A stretch of DNA of 22,341 nucleotides from Scenedesmus sp. ARA3 (GCA_004335835.1 RWJK01000367.1:1-22341), one strand, 5' to 3'. Positions 10,356-18,757 are shown, counted from the first letter of the stretch. Numbers and translations are program-made. Notes: generated by a model from the sequence alone, not told the origin.

Positions 10356-12001
10356 CAGGGGCGGGCTGGACGTGATGCCTGTGTATGTGCCGGCATATGT
10401 CTTCAGCCGGTGGCACGGCGGCACCAAGGTGGGTGGTGTTTTTGAGTTTTGAGGGCTTGTATTCTGTTGGGTGTGGTGCGTGCTGGTGCGACGCTTGCAG
10501 GTGCTGTGATGGTAGTTCTTTGCAGCTTGTGGCACGGCGGCACCAAGGAGGGCCGGGCTAAGGGGACGTAACATTCCCAAAACTTTGTTGCATGTGCGGC
10601 ATGTGGCGTCCCGCGTGCGGCGCTTGCGGGTGCTGTAGTTGTCTGTTGCAGCCTGCAACACTACTTGGTTGGCCCACTCACCAGCTTTTTGCATCTGTGA
10701 CGACGCTGGCAACGAATGACATGTCGCACCCCCGTTGATGCTGTTCCCGGCCGACCCCTGCTGCTGCTGCTGTTGCTGCTGTTGCTTCTGCTGCCGTGTC
10801 CAGGTGCACAAGTTTGTGTCGGCAGTCCACCTGGCAGTGTCTGTTGCTGCCGATCACCTCATAGAATGCTGCTGCTGCTCTGTCCAAACGCAATTGACTT
10901 GCAGGTGCGCACGTTCGTGTCGGCAGTCAACCTGGCGGTGTCTGGCGTGCATGTGCTGGACGACACAAAGATTGCCACTGTGGCAGCAGCAGCGACAACC
11001 AGTGAGTGGGGACCGCCTTGTGCGACTGCTGTGTTGTCCTGGATCTTTGTGTGCTCTTACCTCTGTGTCAGGTGCAGCTGAGACACAAGACTTTGAGCGA
11101 GACACCGTGTACCCTTCAGAGCTTTCGGGGTAGAGTTGAGGCAGAGCATGCGTCCCCCTCACTGTGACGCACCACCTGCAATGTGCCCCAGCAGTGCATG
11201 CTACCATCATCATATTTGTCCAGCACATGCTGGCCTAACCTAATGGTCTGCCTCCTGCTGCGCATGTCATCCGCATGTTGCTGTGCATATGCACTTGCAC
11301 CTGCAGGCATCGGCCTGCTGTTTGGTGCGCTGCTGCCGCTGCTGTTCTGGGGAGGCCTGGCTGTGCCCTTCAGTGCTGCGGGGCTGGTGGCGCGCTTCTG
11401 GTGCAAGGCATATACTCCTGTAGCACATACTGAAATCAAACTCTAGTTACCTCACCGCTGGTCTGACCGCCCACTTTTATGATTGTCTGCCTGCCTCCTG
11501 CCTGCCTGTCGCTATGTGCCTCTACATATGTGTCCTTGAATTTGCGCAGGCATCGGCCTGCTGTTTGGTGCGCCGCTGCCGCTGCTGTTCTGGGGAGGCC
11601 TGGCTGTGCCCTTCATTGCTGCGGGGCTGGTGGCCCGATTCTGGCCGCTGCTGCGTACCATGTGGCTGGACGTGCTGGAGAGGACGCGGCACCGGCACAA
11701 GTTCTGGAGCACTGAGCAGCATGGCGGTGAGTTGCAACTGCAGCAGGCTGTGCGAACCAGGCAGTGTTGTGTCTGGTGTAGCGTAGTCGTGCACAAGCTG
11801 AGGAGCAGGGTGGTGAGTGCAACAAGCACACTCTTATCAATTAGCAATCACCTGCCACATGCACTGGCCTGGTGCGCTGCTGCGTACCATGTGGCTGGAC
11901 GTGCTGGATAGGACGCGGCACCGACACAAGTTCTGGAGCACTGAGCAGCACGGCGGTGAGTGCCCTGCACTGCTGCGCCGGCAGCGGCTGCTGCCGCTGG
12001 C

Positions 12002-12093
<92 letters not shown>

Positions 12094-14216
12094 AGATTAT
12101 GGTGGCGAATGCGTGTGGTTAAATGTGTTGCTGTGTGTGGTAGCCGAGCTCCTGCACAACGTGAGCAGCACAGTGAGGGGCATTGCGACGGGTGCAAACC
12201 AAGTGTTCGACGACTGAACTTGCCTCGAGCACCAGCTTAAATTACATGGCCGTTAGGCTGGACCTGCCGGAGAATACCCAGCACCGACACAATTTTTGGA
12301 GCTTGTGGACTGCAACTGTACTTTCAGGCTACACGGGGGCATCATGCACTTCTGCTGCTGCTGCTTCTGCTGCAGACTACTGTGAGGCTGACTGGAACGC
12401 GGCCTTCATGCGCTCCTTTGACCGCTACGAGGCGCAGCAGCAGCATGCAGAGGAGCGTACATATGCACTTGTTTGACCGTTGTTGCTGCTGCCACTGTTG
12501 CTGCTGCATACTACAGTGAAGGCAGATGAGAATGTGGCCCTTGTGCACTCCTTTGACTGCTGCTGCTGCTGTCGCTGCTGCTGTTGCCTCTACAGACTAC
12601 TGTGAGGCGGACTGGAATGCAGCGTTTGTGCACTCCTTCGACCGCTACGAGGCGCAGCAGCAGCACGCGGAGCAGCGCAGCAGCTACTGGCAGGCGCACA
12701 AGCCGTGGGGCGGGGCGGACCCCTTTGCAGACTTCCAGGACATGTGGAAGGACCCCTTCAGCTGGTTTGAGCGCATGTGAGTGTGGATATTTGGGAAGTA
12801 GTGTGTTGCCGATGCTCGCGTACAGCATCAGCAGCATTTACATAATCACCATGCTCGTGGTATTTTCCGATGCACATGCATGTCTTTTTGATTGTGCTAT
12901 TTCTGCTTGCCTTGCATTGCTTACACAGGTGATGTGTTTGGTAAGCGTTTTGAATCCCAATGTTGTGCTTGTGTTCACCTACTGTAGTGTGTGGCTTCAA
13001 CAGATCTCACTGCTGTGCTGCACGTGTGTTAACACCGATCACCTGCAGGTATGCGCGCCAGCAGCAACAGCAGCAGGGCGCCGACCAGCAGCAGCAGCAG
13101 CAGCAGCGCGGCAGCTCCCGCGGAGCCGAATGGGAGCAGCAGTACAAGGCTCACCGCCAGCAGGCCCGTTACGAGCGCTCGGGATCCGCCTCAGGGTTTA
13201 GGTCTTCCAGGGACCCTAAGGGCTACTACAAAACCCTGGGGGTAGAGCCGGGCAGTACAACTGGCGAGGTTCAGGCTGCTTTCAGGGGCCTGGCGCTGCA
13301 GCACCACCCTGACAGGTGCGGTTGCTGCTGCTGCTGCTCTAGCATATCTGTGAGCTGCAGCAGCTGAGCAAGAGCAAATACAGCACGTGCCCTGTTGGCG
13401 CGCGACCTTTCGCTCTACCAGCTCAGATGTCACCCTGCAGCAGCACTGGCGCTGTTCAAACTGTCATTAACTTGTCACTCGACACACCTTGCAATTGCCG
13501 GCTGCTGTAGGTACAGGAGCGCCGAGGACAAGGCGGCCGCCATGAAGCGCTTCCAGCACATCACCCTTTCGGCTGTCCTAACACTGTGACCGCCTGGGTT
13601 CACAAACACCATACCACATGCTGCAGGTACAGCAGCACAGACGGCAAGGCGGCTGGCTCGAAGCGCTTCCAGCACATCAACCTCTGGAGCGTGCTGAACA
13701 CACAAGCCAACACTGAGTAAACAAACAACCCGGCGTGTTCTATGCTGCAGGTACAGAAGCGCTGAGGACAAGGCCGCTGCTACGAGGCGCTTCCAGCACA
13801 TCACCGTGTATACTCTCCGCTAAATTAAACGTAACACACCGGGTCACGCTGTGCCGCCTGCTGCAGGTACAGCAGCGCTGAGGACAAGGCGGCCGCCACA
13901 AAGCGCTCCCAGCACATCACCGTTTGCACTGTCCGCTAATATAAACGTAACACACCATGTCACGCTGTGCTACACCCTGCCGGTACAGCAGTGCAGAGGA
14001 CAAAGCTGCTGCCACGAGGCGCTTCCAGCACATCACCTTTTGCACTGTCTGCTGCTATTACCGCAACACTTGGTGTCACACCGTGCTGTATGCCGCAGGT
14101 ACAGCAGCGCAGAGGACAAGGCGGCTGCCACGAGGCGCTTCCAGCACATCACTGAGGCCTACCAGGTGCTGCGCGACCCACGGCGCCGCTCGCAGTACGA
14201 CAGTGGCATGGCGTGA
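5059..14216 (+). CDS. J-domain (DnaJ-like) membrane-associated co-chaperone, 12 exons
   Basis: My exon model is 5059-5759, 6225-6362, 6732-6792, 7455-7531, 7862-7934, 8355-8425, 9750-9996, 10905-11001, 11550-11726, 12596-12776, 13049-13315 and 14099-14216. All introns are GT-AG, the phases close, and the product is 735 residues. Residues 1-30 could be an organelle-targeting helix (LARRHRLPGALQAAAQQLL). Low-complexity Q/S tracts fill the rest of exon 1. A module PFVISRADAVAAFTAYH, then PALAKPFRESYLPFWVGSG, spans about 215-265. VYVPAYVFSWWHGG lies near 440-455. A hydrophobic hairpin (GLLFGAPLPLLFWGG, then AVPFIAAGLVARF) spans about 490-522. Another Q-rich stretch precedes the C-terminal J domain (about 668-735) with GYYKTLGVEPG, HHPDR and AYQVLRDPRRRSQYDSG. 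The HPD loop needed to stimulate Hsp70 ATPase is present. Hsp70 partnering is inferred from the family. The exact subfamily is not recognised. Several introns carry partial copies of neighbouring exons. Confidence 0.8.
5333..5632 (+). repeat. CAG tracts in exon 1 of the J gene
   Basis: Four CAG runs lie near 5333-5366, 5452-5481, 5560-5583 and 5605-5631, within one open frame. The first two read as polyGln and the last two as polySer. They separate the putative targeting segment from the first conserved module and are likely length-variable. Confidence 0.85.
5854..5901. repeat. 24-bp tandem repeat in intron 1
   Basis: Two direct copies, 5854-5877 and 5878-5901, with two differences. Each contains GCAAAGTGCACA. 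Confidence 0.8.
6091..6172 (+). repeat. Echo copy of 5' part of J-gene exon 2
   Basis: A GCCGCAG acceptor followed by SWYQSKQRSALAKPFRESYL (from 6097) precedes the functional exon at 6225, with spacing 128 bp. Similarity stops after ESYL, just before the conserved PFWVG, so this copy cannot replace the real exon. Confidence 0.85.
6984..7531 (+). repeat. Five-copy, ~115-bp array built on J-gene exon 4
   Basis: Copies start at 6984, 7099, 7215, 7330 and 7455, so spacings are 115, 116, 115 and 125 bp. Each starts with CAG|GTGCGGCTGGCGTGG and encodes VRLAWERLLQPEEEDM or a variant (the third reads LLPGEQVM). Only the last continues into QIYASWKYF and a GTGAAA donor, so it is taken as the functional exon. 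Each unit also carries about 60 bp of AT-rich intron with CATATGTTATA and GTAACATATGTGTG. A shorter fragment of the unit start, GTGCGGCTGGC, immediately follows exon 3 at 6793. Confidence 0.92.
7601..7626 (+). repeat. Mini-exon-like echo of 3' end of J-gene exon 4
   Basis: A 26-nt copy of the end of exon 4 encodes VYATWENF. It is bounded by an ATGCAG acceptor and a GTGTGG donor. Inclusion would shift the frame because 26 is not divisible by three. Confidence 0.75.
8387..9373 (+). repeat. Ten-copy array of the 3' end of J-gene exon 6
   Basis: The segment encoding PFTLEPVRARR with its downstream donor occurs ten times. Exon-end positions are 8425 (functional), 8545, 8644, 8745, 8843, 8945, 9044, 9171, 9274 and about 9373. 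Spacing is 98-127 bp, mostly near 100. Two upstream flank types exist: A (TATTTTGGTGGGGCC-like) and B (TAGCAGGTGGTTGCAATGTG-like). The order is A B A B A B A B B A. Most copies keep a GT donor followed by GCTTGCCTGCCTG-like or GTGCCAT-like intron sequence; copy 9 has lost the donor GT. Only copy 1 has the 5' part of the exon (SSAESGLGARR from 8355). Confidence 0.92.
9473..9749 (+). repeat. Two echo copies of 5' part of J-gene exon 7
   Basis: Copies begin at 9473 and 9609, before the functional exon at 9750 (spacings 136 and 141 bp). Each follows a CAG acceptor and encodes variants of LLMATIESKERRRAEEE. The first is frameshifted after EEE; the second has HRP in place of RRA. The adjoining intron contains TGTGTTATTTTGATC-like sequence. 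Confidence 0.88.
10107..10560 (+). repeat. Echo copies of 3' part of J-gene exon 7 with CAG expansion
   Basis: Downstream of the donor at 9997, the exon end recurs at about 10107-10251 and about 10297-10428, each encoding LDVMPVYVPAYVFS and then WHGG, with a GTGGG donor. A short remnant lies at about 10525-10547. The poly-CAG inside the segment is short in the functional exon and the first copy, but long and interrupted (about 10302-10353) in the second. The G-rich start of the intron is copied too. Confidence 0.88.
10804..10845 (+). repeat. Echo copy of 5' part of J-gene exon 8
   Basis: GTCCAG is followed by a segment encoding VHKFVSAVHLAVS, 101 bp before the functional exon at 10905 (VRTFVSAVNLAVSGVHVLDD). 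The acceptor is preceded by a CTG-rich run. Confidence 0.85.
11307..11405 (+). repeat. Echo copy of 5' part of J-gene exon 9
   Basis: A CTGCAG acceptor is followed by a close copy of the hydrophobic hairpin segment, GIGLLFGALLPLLFWGGLA through VARFW, 243 bp before the functional exon at 11550. Similarity ends after VARFW; the following bases read as intron. Confidence 0.88.
11872..12310 (+). repeat. Echo copies of 3' part of J-gene exon 9
   Basis: A copy at about 11872-11954 encodes LLRTMWLDVLDRTRHRHKFW and ends in an intact GTGAGT donor at 11955. A second, decayed copy lies at about 12247-12305 (VRLDLPENTQHRHNFW). The (CTG)n tract lies between them. Confidence 0.85.
12003..12093 (+). repeat. 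Long (CTG)n tract, about 30 units
   Basis: Uninterrupted CTG repeats in intron 9 run into CTGCAG, a possible 3' splice site. What follows (ATTATGGTGGCGAATGCG) may be a badly decayed echo of the start of exon 10. Confidence 0.95.
12376..12575 (+). repeat. Echo copies of 5' part of J-gene exon 10
   Basis: A good copy at 12376 to about 12457 follows CTGCAG and encodes DYCEADWNAAFMRSFDRYEA (the D completed from the previous exon). A decayed copy lies at about 12511-12558. The functional exon begins at 12596. Spacing to each next copy is roughly 135 and 85 bp. Confidence 0.85.
13511..14098 (+). repeat. Five echo copies of 5' part of J-gene exon 12, 116-bp period
   Basis: Copies begin at 13511, 13627, 13751, 13867 and 13983, before the functional exon at 14099; spacings are 116, 124, 116, 116 and 116 bp. 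Each encodes variants of YSSAEDKAAATRRFQHIT. The acceptors are TAG in copy 1, CAG in copies 2-4 and CCG in copy 5, so the last is dead as a splice site. The intervening intron contains GTAACACACC and GCTGCAG. Confidence 0.92.
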
Positions 14217-14254
14217 TTTGATCAAACGCGTGGCATAAACTGACTAATAGGGTT

Positions 14255-14660
14255 GCAGGACAGCCAGGGCGCAACTGAAGCCTACCAAGTGCTGCAGTAT
14301 TGCTCTTATTATGACAGCGGCATGGCATCATCTCATTCATAAGGATATTGACAAGACGATAGGTGTACGGCAGAACAGGAGCCGTCACTGAGCTGCCTAC
14401 CAGGTGCTGCGGGACCCACGCATTTGCTCTTGGTACACAGTGGCATGGCATGATCTGGGGATGCTGTAGAACTTGTAAATTGCAACTTGTAACATGATCT
14501 GGTCAGACGCGTCGCATGATTGTTCGAAGTCTGGATGACCAGTAGGGTTGCAGGGCCGCGTGGACGTCGAGGTGGCCTGTCAATATGGCAGCGGCATGGC
14601 CTGATGTCAGTCAAAGCAGGCAAAGCTGATTGACCATCAGGGTTGCCAGCCATAAGAAGA
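14255..14660 (+). repeat. Decayed copies of the J-gene terminal exon past its stop
   Basis: Three degenerate copies lie near 14257-14335 (EAYQVLQYC, YYDSGMASS), 14385-14455 (AYQVLRDP, then a Trp-Tyr variant) and 14546-14605 (QYGSGMA). They alternate with GGTTGCAG and GATC-rich flanks that resemble the bases just after the true stop. Confidence 0.75.
14474..14492 (+). terminator. Two TGTAA poly(A) motifs for the J gene
   Basis: TGTAA occurs at 14474-14478 and 14488-14492, about 260 bases after the stop codon, a usual distance for chlorophycean genes. Confidence 0.5.
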
Positions 14661-14735
14661 AACCTGCAAACAGAGGTGGCTTTATTCTGGTTTGATGTTG
14701 TTGCAGCATGAGGCACAGCAGCGCAGGCTAGCGAT

Positions 14736-14837
14736 ATGCACGGCAAGGAGGGCCGCTTGGATTCAAGTTACCCGGATAAGGAGCCTTGCAGGCTGGAAAA
14801 TGCACGGCAAGGAGGGCCGCTCGGATAGGGAGCCTGG
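14736..14837. repeat. 64-bp tandem repeat
   Basis: ATGCACGGCAAGGAGGGCCG occurs at 14736 and 14800. Both copies continue into GGAT and a GGAGCC element, the second with an internal deletion. Confidence 0.75.
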
Positions 14838-14936
14838 AGAGCGGGCAAATGCCTTGCTTGTAATGTCAGACCTGCATGCACGCTGAAACTCCTTACACAA
14901 ATGCCTTTCTGCGTGGGTGTATGGCGTCTGCCACTG

Positions 14937-15010
14937 CAGGCTGGCAAGTGGATGTGGGTAGGCTGGCAGGCTGGCAAGTGGACGTGGATAGGTTGGCAGG
15001 CTGGCAAGTG
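14937..15010. repeat. 30-bp tandem repeat
   Basis: About 2.5 copies, starting at 14937, 14967 and 14997, of a unit beginning CAGGCTGGCAAGTG. It lies in the 5' flank of the LRR gene. Confidence 0.85.
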
Positions 15011-15109
15011 CAACGGATACCGGTGGTCCGCGTGACACAACCGTTCTTGCTTGTTTGTTGTTTGTTTGTTGAAAGTGTTGAGCTGGCTGAAGGCGTGCAG
15101 ATGTGGTTA

Positions 15110-15378
15110 TGTGACCCGCACGCTCGCGCGCGCCACACAGCGCGCGGAGTTGGCAAAACACCCACGCAACGCCAGTTTGCACACTCTCTGGTTAGTGTGG
15201 GTTTTCAAGCAACGATCACTGCTCGTACGAGCCGTGTAAAAGCAGAACCAGGCAATGCTACACAGCTCAATGGTTCCACGGGCGTTCGAGAATCTAACTG
15301 TTGTGTTGCAAGAGGTCAGATCTGGCGATCTAGCGGCCTCTAGACCTCTCGACCAGGCACCACACAACCTGTTTCAAC
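15110..15378 (+). promoter_or_regulatory. 5' flank of LRR gene 1 with conserved AGATCTGGC element
   Basis: This stretch is recognisably shared with about 18490-18757 upstream of the second LRR copy. Matching blocks include a CGCGCGC run, AAAACACCCAC, AGATCTGGCGA and CACAACCTG. Within it AGAGGTC (15311-15317) and GACCTCT (15343-15349) form an inverted repeat around AGATCTGGCGATCTAG. The promoter role is inferred from position; no TATA box is evident. Confidence 0.55.
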
Positions 15379-15421
15379 GTCAATAACACGTACAACTCCA
15401 CGCGCGCCTGCCAAAGACAGC

Positions 15422-17519
15422 ATGGACAAGCTTCAGGAGATCGTGCAGCTGTGCCTGCCTCGCCTGACGCCTGGAGACACGTGCATGCTAAGCTGCACCT
15501 GCTTGGAGCTGCAAAGAATGCGGCTGTCCTGGCGCGACCACAGTGTCGACTTCGAGTTGGCCGGGTCGGCCACTGCTACCGCCTGGCTGCACAAACACAT
15601 CGCATCCATGCAGAAGCTCCGCCTCAAAATCAGCTTCAAGTTGCCGCGAGAGACGCTGCAGGACGTTTTGAAGGAGGGCAGGTGAGCAGCAGCGGCAGCT
15701 GGCGGCTTCTGCCTGAGCAAACTGATGATACACCAGTCAGGGTGGCAGCTGCAGTGGTGCGTGGTTGTACCATTTAAGTTAACTAATGATGCCCTGCTCC
15801 ATTGCTGCTGACAGCTTAATCAAATATCTGTGGTGTGCAGAACATACTGTGGTACACATCGCACTGGTGTGCCAGCAATGCCACCGCCCGAGTGCTGTTG
15901 GTATGCATCATCTGGCCACAGCAGCTGCTGCTTGAGCAGCACAAGCTTGTGCTGATGTTTTGTCAATTTCTTGTGCCCCGACTCCTCTTCCGCAGGAACC
16001 TGACCTACCTGCGCATCAGCAGCAAGCTTATTGCAGTGCTGCCGCCCCTGCCGCCACAGCTGCAGCAGCTGCACCTGAAAGGCTGCAGCAAGCTGCAGGC
16101 CCTGCCAGCGCTGCCGCCTTCCCTGCGGCAGCTGAGCTTTGCAGGCTGCCCTGCACTGAGAGCGCTGCCAGTGCCTCGCAGATTCAGCACGAGTGCTGTG
16201 GCAGTGCTCAGCTGCAGCAAGTGCCCTGAGGTCAAGGAGCTCCCCAAGCTGCCGCCGAGCTTGATTGCGCTGGAGGTGGACCGCTGCCACGGCTTGCAGG
16301 AGGTGCCAGCGCTGCCTAAGGAATTGAAGCGCCTGAATACATACTCGTGCTCCTCCCTGACACTGGTACGCACAAGCGGACAGCACCCACGTATGATTGT
16401 GATGCATGTATCCTGAAGAGCTTGGTCAGTGCAGTTACAGCAAGACAGCTCTTTCCTGTCATTGGCCAGCGTTCAAACACAACAGCTCTGGCAACCTGCA
16501 TTCTGGCATGCCTGTGCTGCAGCCACTGCCATCACATCAGCTGGACCTCATAGTGACCACAAGAAGCCATGCATGTTGCGGCGTGATGTCATGGCAACAT
16601 ATCTAACATAATCATCACGGGTTCAGGATTGAGTAGCACGTAACATGGACACTTTGGTTCCCCTGACACATCTAGCAAGATTGCAACTCACTATTTGGTA
16701 CCCCTGTGCTGGCCCCTCTTGCCGAAAGCTGACCGGCATGCACTTGACTAACTTACTGTCTGCTGCACTTCACTTTCGCTGCCGCATGCCTCGCAGCTGC
16801 CAGCGCTGCCGAAGTCACTGAGCCACCTGGACTGCTCAAAATGCGCAACACTGCGCAAGCTGCCGCAGCTGGCACACACAGGCATCACTGAGCTGGACTG
16901 CAGCGGCTGCTCGCGGCTGAGGCAGCTGCCAGACATGCCAGGCAGCCTTCAAGTGCTGCACGCATATGGCCTCACACGCCTGACCAGGCTGCCTCAGCTG
17001 CCCTCACAAATTCTGAGGCAGCTAGATATTGATGACACAAGCGTGACCGAGCTGCCTGGCCCGCTGCCACGCCTTGAGGAGCTGTGGGCCAAAAGGACAC
17101 CCATGCAGCAGCTGCCAGCGCTGCCAAGCTGCCGTTTCCTGGACCTGGAGGGCTGTGAGCAGCTGCAGCAGCTGCCGGGGCAGCTGCCTGCCAGCCTCAC
17201 ATCCCTGAGCTGCACTGGATGCAGCGCCCTGCAGCAGCTGCCCGCGCAGCTGCCACCAGAGCTGAAGCATCTGCGCGTCACAGACTGCACGGCGCTCAGG
17301 CAGCTGCCAGAGCTGCCAACCAGTTTGAAAACTTTGGAGCTGGAGTATTGCAGCAGCCTGCAGCAGCTGCCTGACTGGTCTAGATGTCGAGTGCAGCATG
17401 TGTCGGTGGAGGGGTGTGTGGCACTGCGACAGATGCTTGCGGCGGCTGAGGGGTGTGTGGCACTGCAAAAGATGCTTGCGGCGGCTGCAGCACTGTGTGC
17501 CTTCCGTAGCGGGGCTTGA
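15422..17519 (+). CDS. Leucine-rich-repeat protein with F-box-like N-terminus
   Basis: My exon model is 15422-15681, 15996-16365 and 16797-17519; phases close and the product is 450 residues. The start is the ATG that opens the conserved-looking frame. Residues 3-40 (IVQLCLPRLTPGD, then CTCLELQRM) have the shape of an F-box, which would recruit Skp1 in an SCF ubiquitin ligase; this is suggestive, not proven. From about 88 to 420 the protein is a chain of some 15 short repeats close to LPxLPxSLxxLxxxxCxxL. These resemble the 20-22-residue repeats of the bacterial IpaH/YopM type, but with Cys where Asn is usual. No signal peptide or membrane segment is seen. The C-terminus holds a recent 39-bp tandem duplication (GCVALRQMLAAA, then GCVALQKMLAAA). 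An incomplete paralogue lies downstream. The substrate is unknown. Confidence 0.8.
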
Positions 17520-17602
17520 TCCAGACTGGCTTCGGCGGTGGCGGCGCTGCTGCACACATTGCATAGGTCTTTGAATGTGACTGCAGCAGCCTAGGACGGC
17601 AT

Positions 17603-17607
17603 TGTAA
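17603..17607 (+). terminator. TGTAA poly(A) motif for LRR gene 1
   Basis: TGTAA lies 84 bases after the stop codon at 17519. Confidence 0.5.
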
Positions 17608-18140
17608 GTCGGATCAAGGTGGGAGGTGGGATCACTTGTTGCTGTGTTGGTAGGGTCCATGCGCAGTGCTTGCATGTCATCAAGTCCGGTGTTGTGTACT
17701 TGCTGAACAGTTTTGAGCACATCTTATTGTATTTACCAAGTTGATTGGGCCGAGGTTGGATGCCGCACCATGCTGTGTGGTTTGTGAAAATTGTCAGGTG
17801 GTATGGGATTGACGTGCCAGTGCAGGGTAATCTGTTGTTGCAGTGATAGGTTGCAGTGCTGCGGCGGCACTATGCTGCTGTTCAAAGCAGCTCGCTGTCT
17901 GCACTCAGTGCTCTAGATATGTCAGGATTCTGCCATAGCTGTGGCCACAGAAACCTGGGTGGTGCGTTGACAGTGCATGCCCACAGCCAGTTCACCTCCT
18001 TGTGCGTGCTGGCAACACCCTGTTGAGTACACGGTTGTAGTTGCCGCTGGTTGGCTGCGCCTGAGGATCATTGCAGCTGGTGATGATGTGCTGTCGCTGG
18101 TAATAACTTGCTGGTACGATTTTAACAAGTAGCAAACAAC
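17608..18140. other. Intergenic, no gene seen
   Basis: No coding similarity or strong repeat is visible. It separates LRR gene 1 from the duplicated unit that follows. Confidence 0.45.
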
Positions 18141-18260
18141 AACGATTACGTTATGACAGCGGCAGCATGGCGTGAGCTCAGTCAAACATGTTTGACCAGG
18201 TTTGACTAGTGACATGGTGAGACAGCGGGGGCGTCACGGAGGCCTGCTGTTGCAGGTTTA
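18141..18260 (+). repeat. Dispersed fragment resembling the J-gene tail
   Basis: TATGACAGCGGCAGCATGGC followed by GTGAGCTCAGTCAAAC matches the end of the J gene and, best, its third downstream echo near 14577-14620 (ATGTCAGTCAAAGC). It lies upstream of LRR copy 2 just as that echo lies upstream of LRR gene 1, so it was probably carried along in the same segmental duplication. Confidence 0.6.
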
Positions 18261-18327
18261 GGCTAGCAGGGTGTCAACAAGGCGAGCATCCAGATGTGAC
18301 TCTTGGCGTATGTTATCACCACCGGCA

Positions 18328-18415
18328 TTTGCCATCTGTCGCTTGTCATTTGTCGTCTGTCATCCGTCGCCCGTCATGCGTCATCTGTCATCCGTCGTCT
18401 GGCATCCAGTGGTTC
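18328..18415. repeat. Degenerate short-period TCATCYGTC repeat
   Basis: Multiple variants of GTCATCTGTC, GTCATCCGTCG and GTCGTCTG follow one another with a period of about 7-10 bases. A minisatellite of unknown role. Confidence 0.75.
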
Positions 18416-18489
18416 CCGGGGTGCGCATGCGACAATGTTTATATTAAACCGTGGTGGGCTAAAGGCGTGCATTTCAGGCTACATAGCTA

Positions 18490-18757
18490 CCACAACGCAC
18501 GCGCGCGCGATATGGGCGCGCAAAATAGACGAAAACACCCACACCACGCTCATCAGCAGCATGCCAGGGCAGCAAGGTTTTCCAAGCAGCGCTTGCTGCT
18601 TACAAGTTTGTTTTTGTTTTTGGAGACTATGTCGACTAGATGCATCTCAGGGTTCCTCAAACGTTCGCGAATGTAACGTGTTGTAGGTAGCTAGATCTGG
18701 CGAGCTAGCTGGCTCTGTCGTTCACGCGTTTGATCCATTACTCCACAACCTGCTTCT
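18490..18757 (+). promoter_or_regulatory. Duplicated 5' flank of LRR copy 2
   Basis: Homologous to 15110-15378. The central element reads GCTAGATCTGGCGAGCTAGC (18688-18707), with GCTAG and CTAGC arms, so the palindromic character is kept although the bases differ. After CACAACCTG (18743-18751) similarity passes directly into LRR exon 2 sequence. Confidence 0.55.

Noticed and set aside
11841..12240. Open frames encoding long runs of Leu, Gln, Cys or Ala over the CTG tract
   Set aside because: A trinucleotide tract is open in all frames. The flanks are intron by the phase-consistent exon model.
14692..15343. Open frames between the J gene and LRR gene 1
   Set aside because: They run through the 64-bp and 30-bp tandem repeats and the 5' flank shared with LRR copy 2, and none has a recognisable product.
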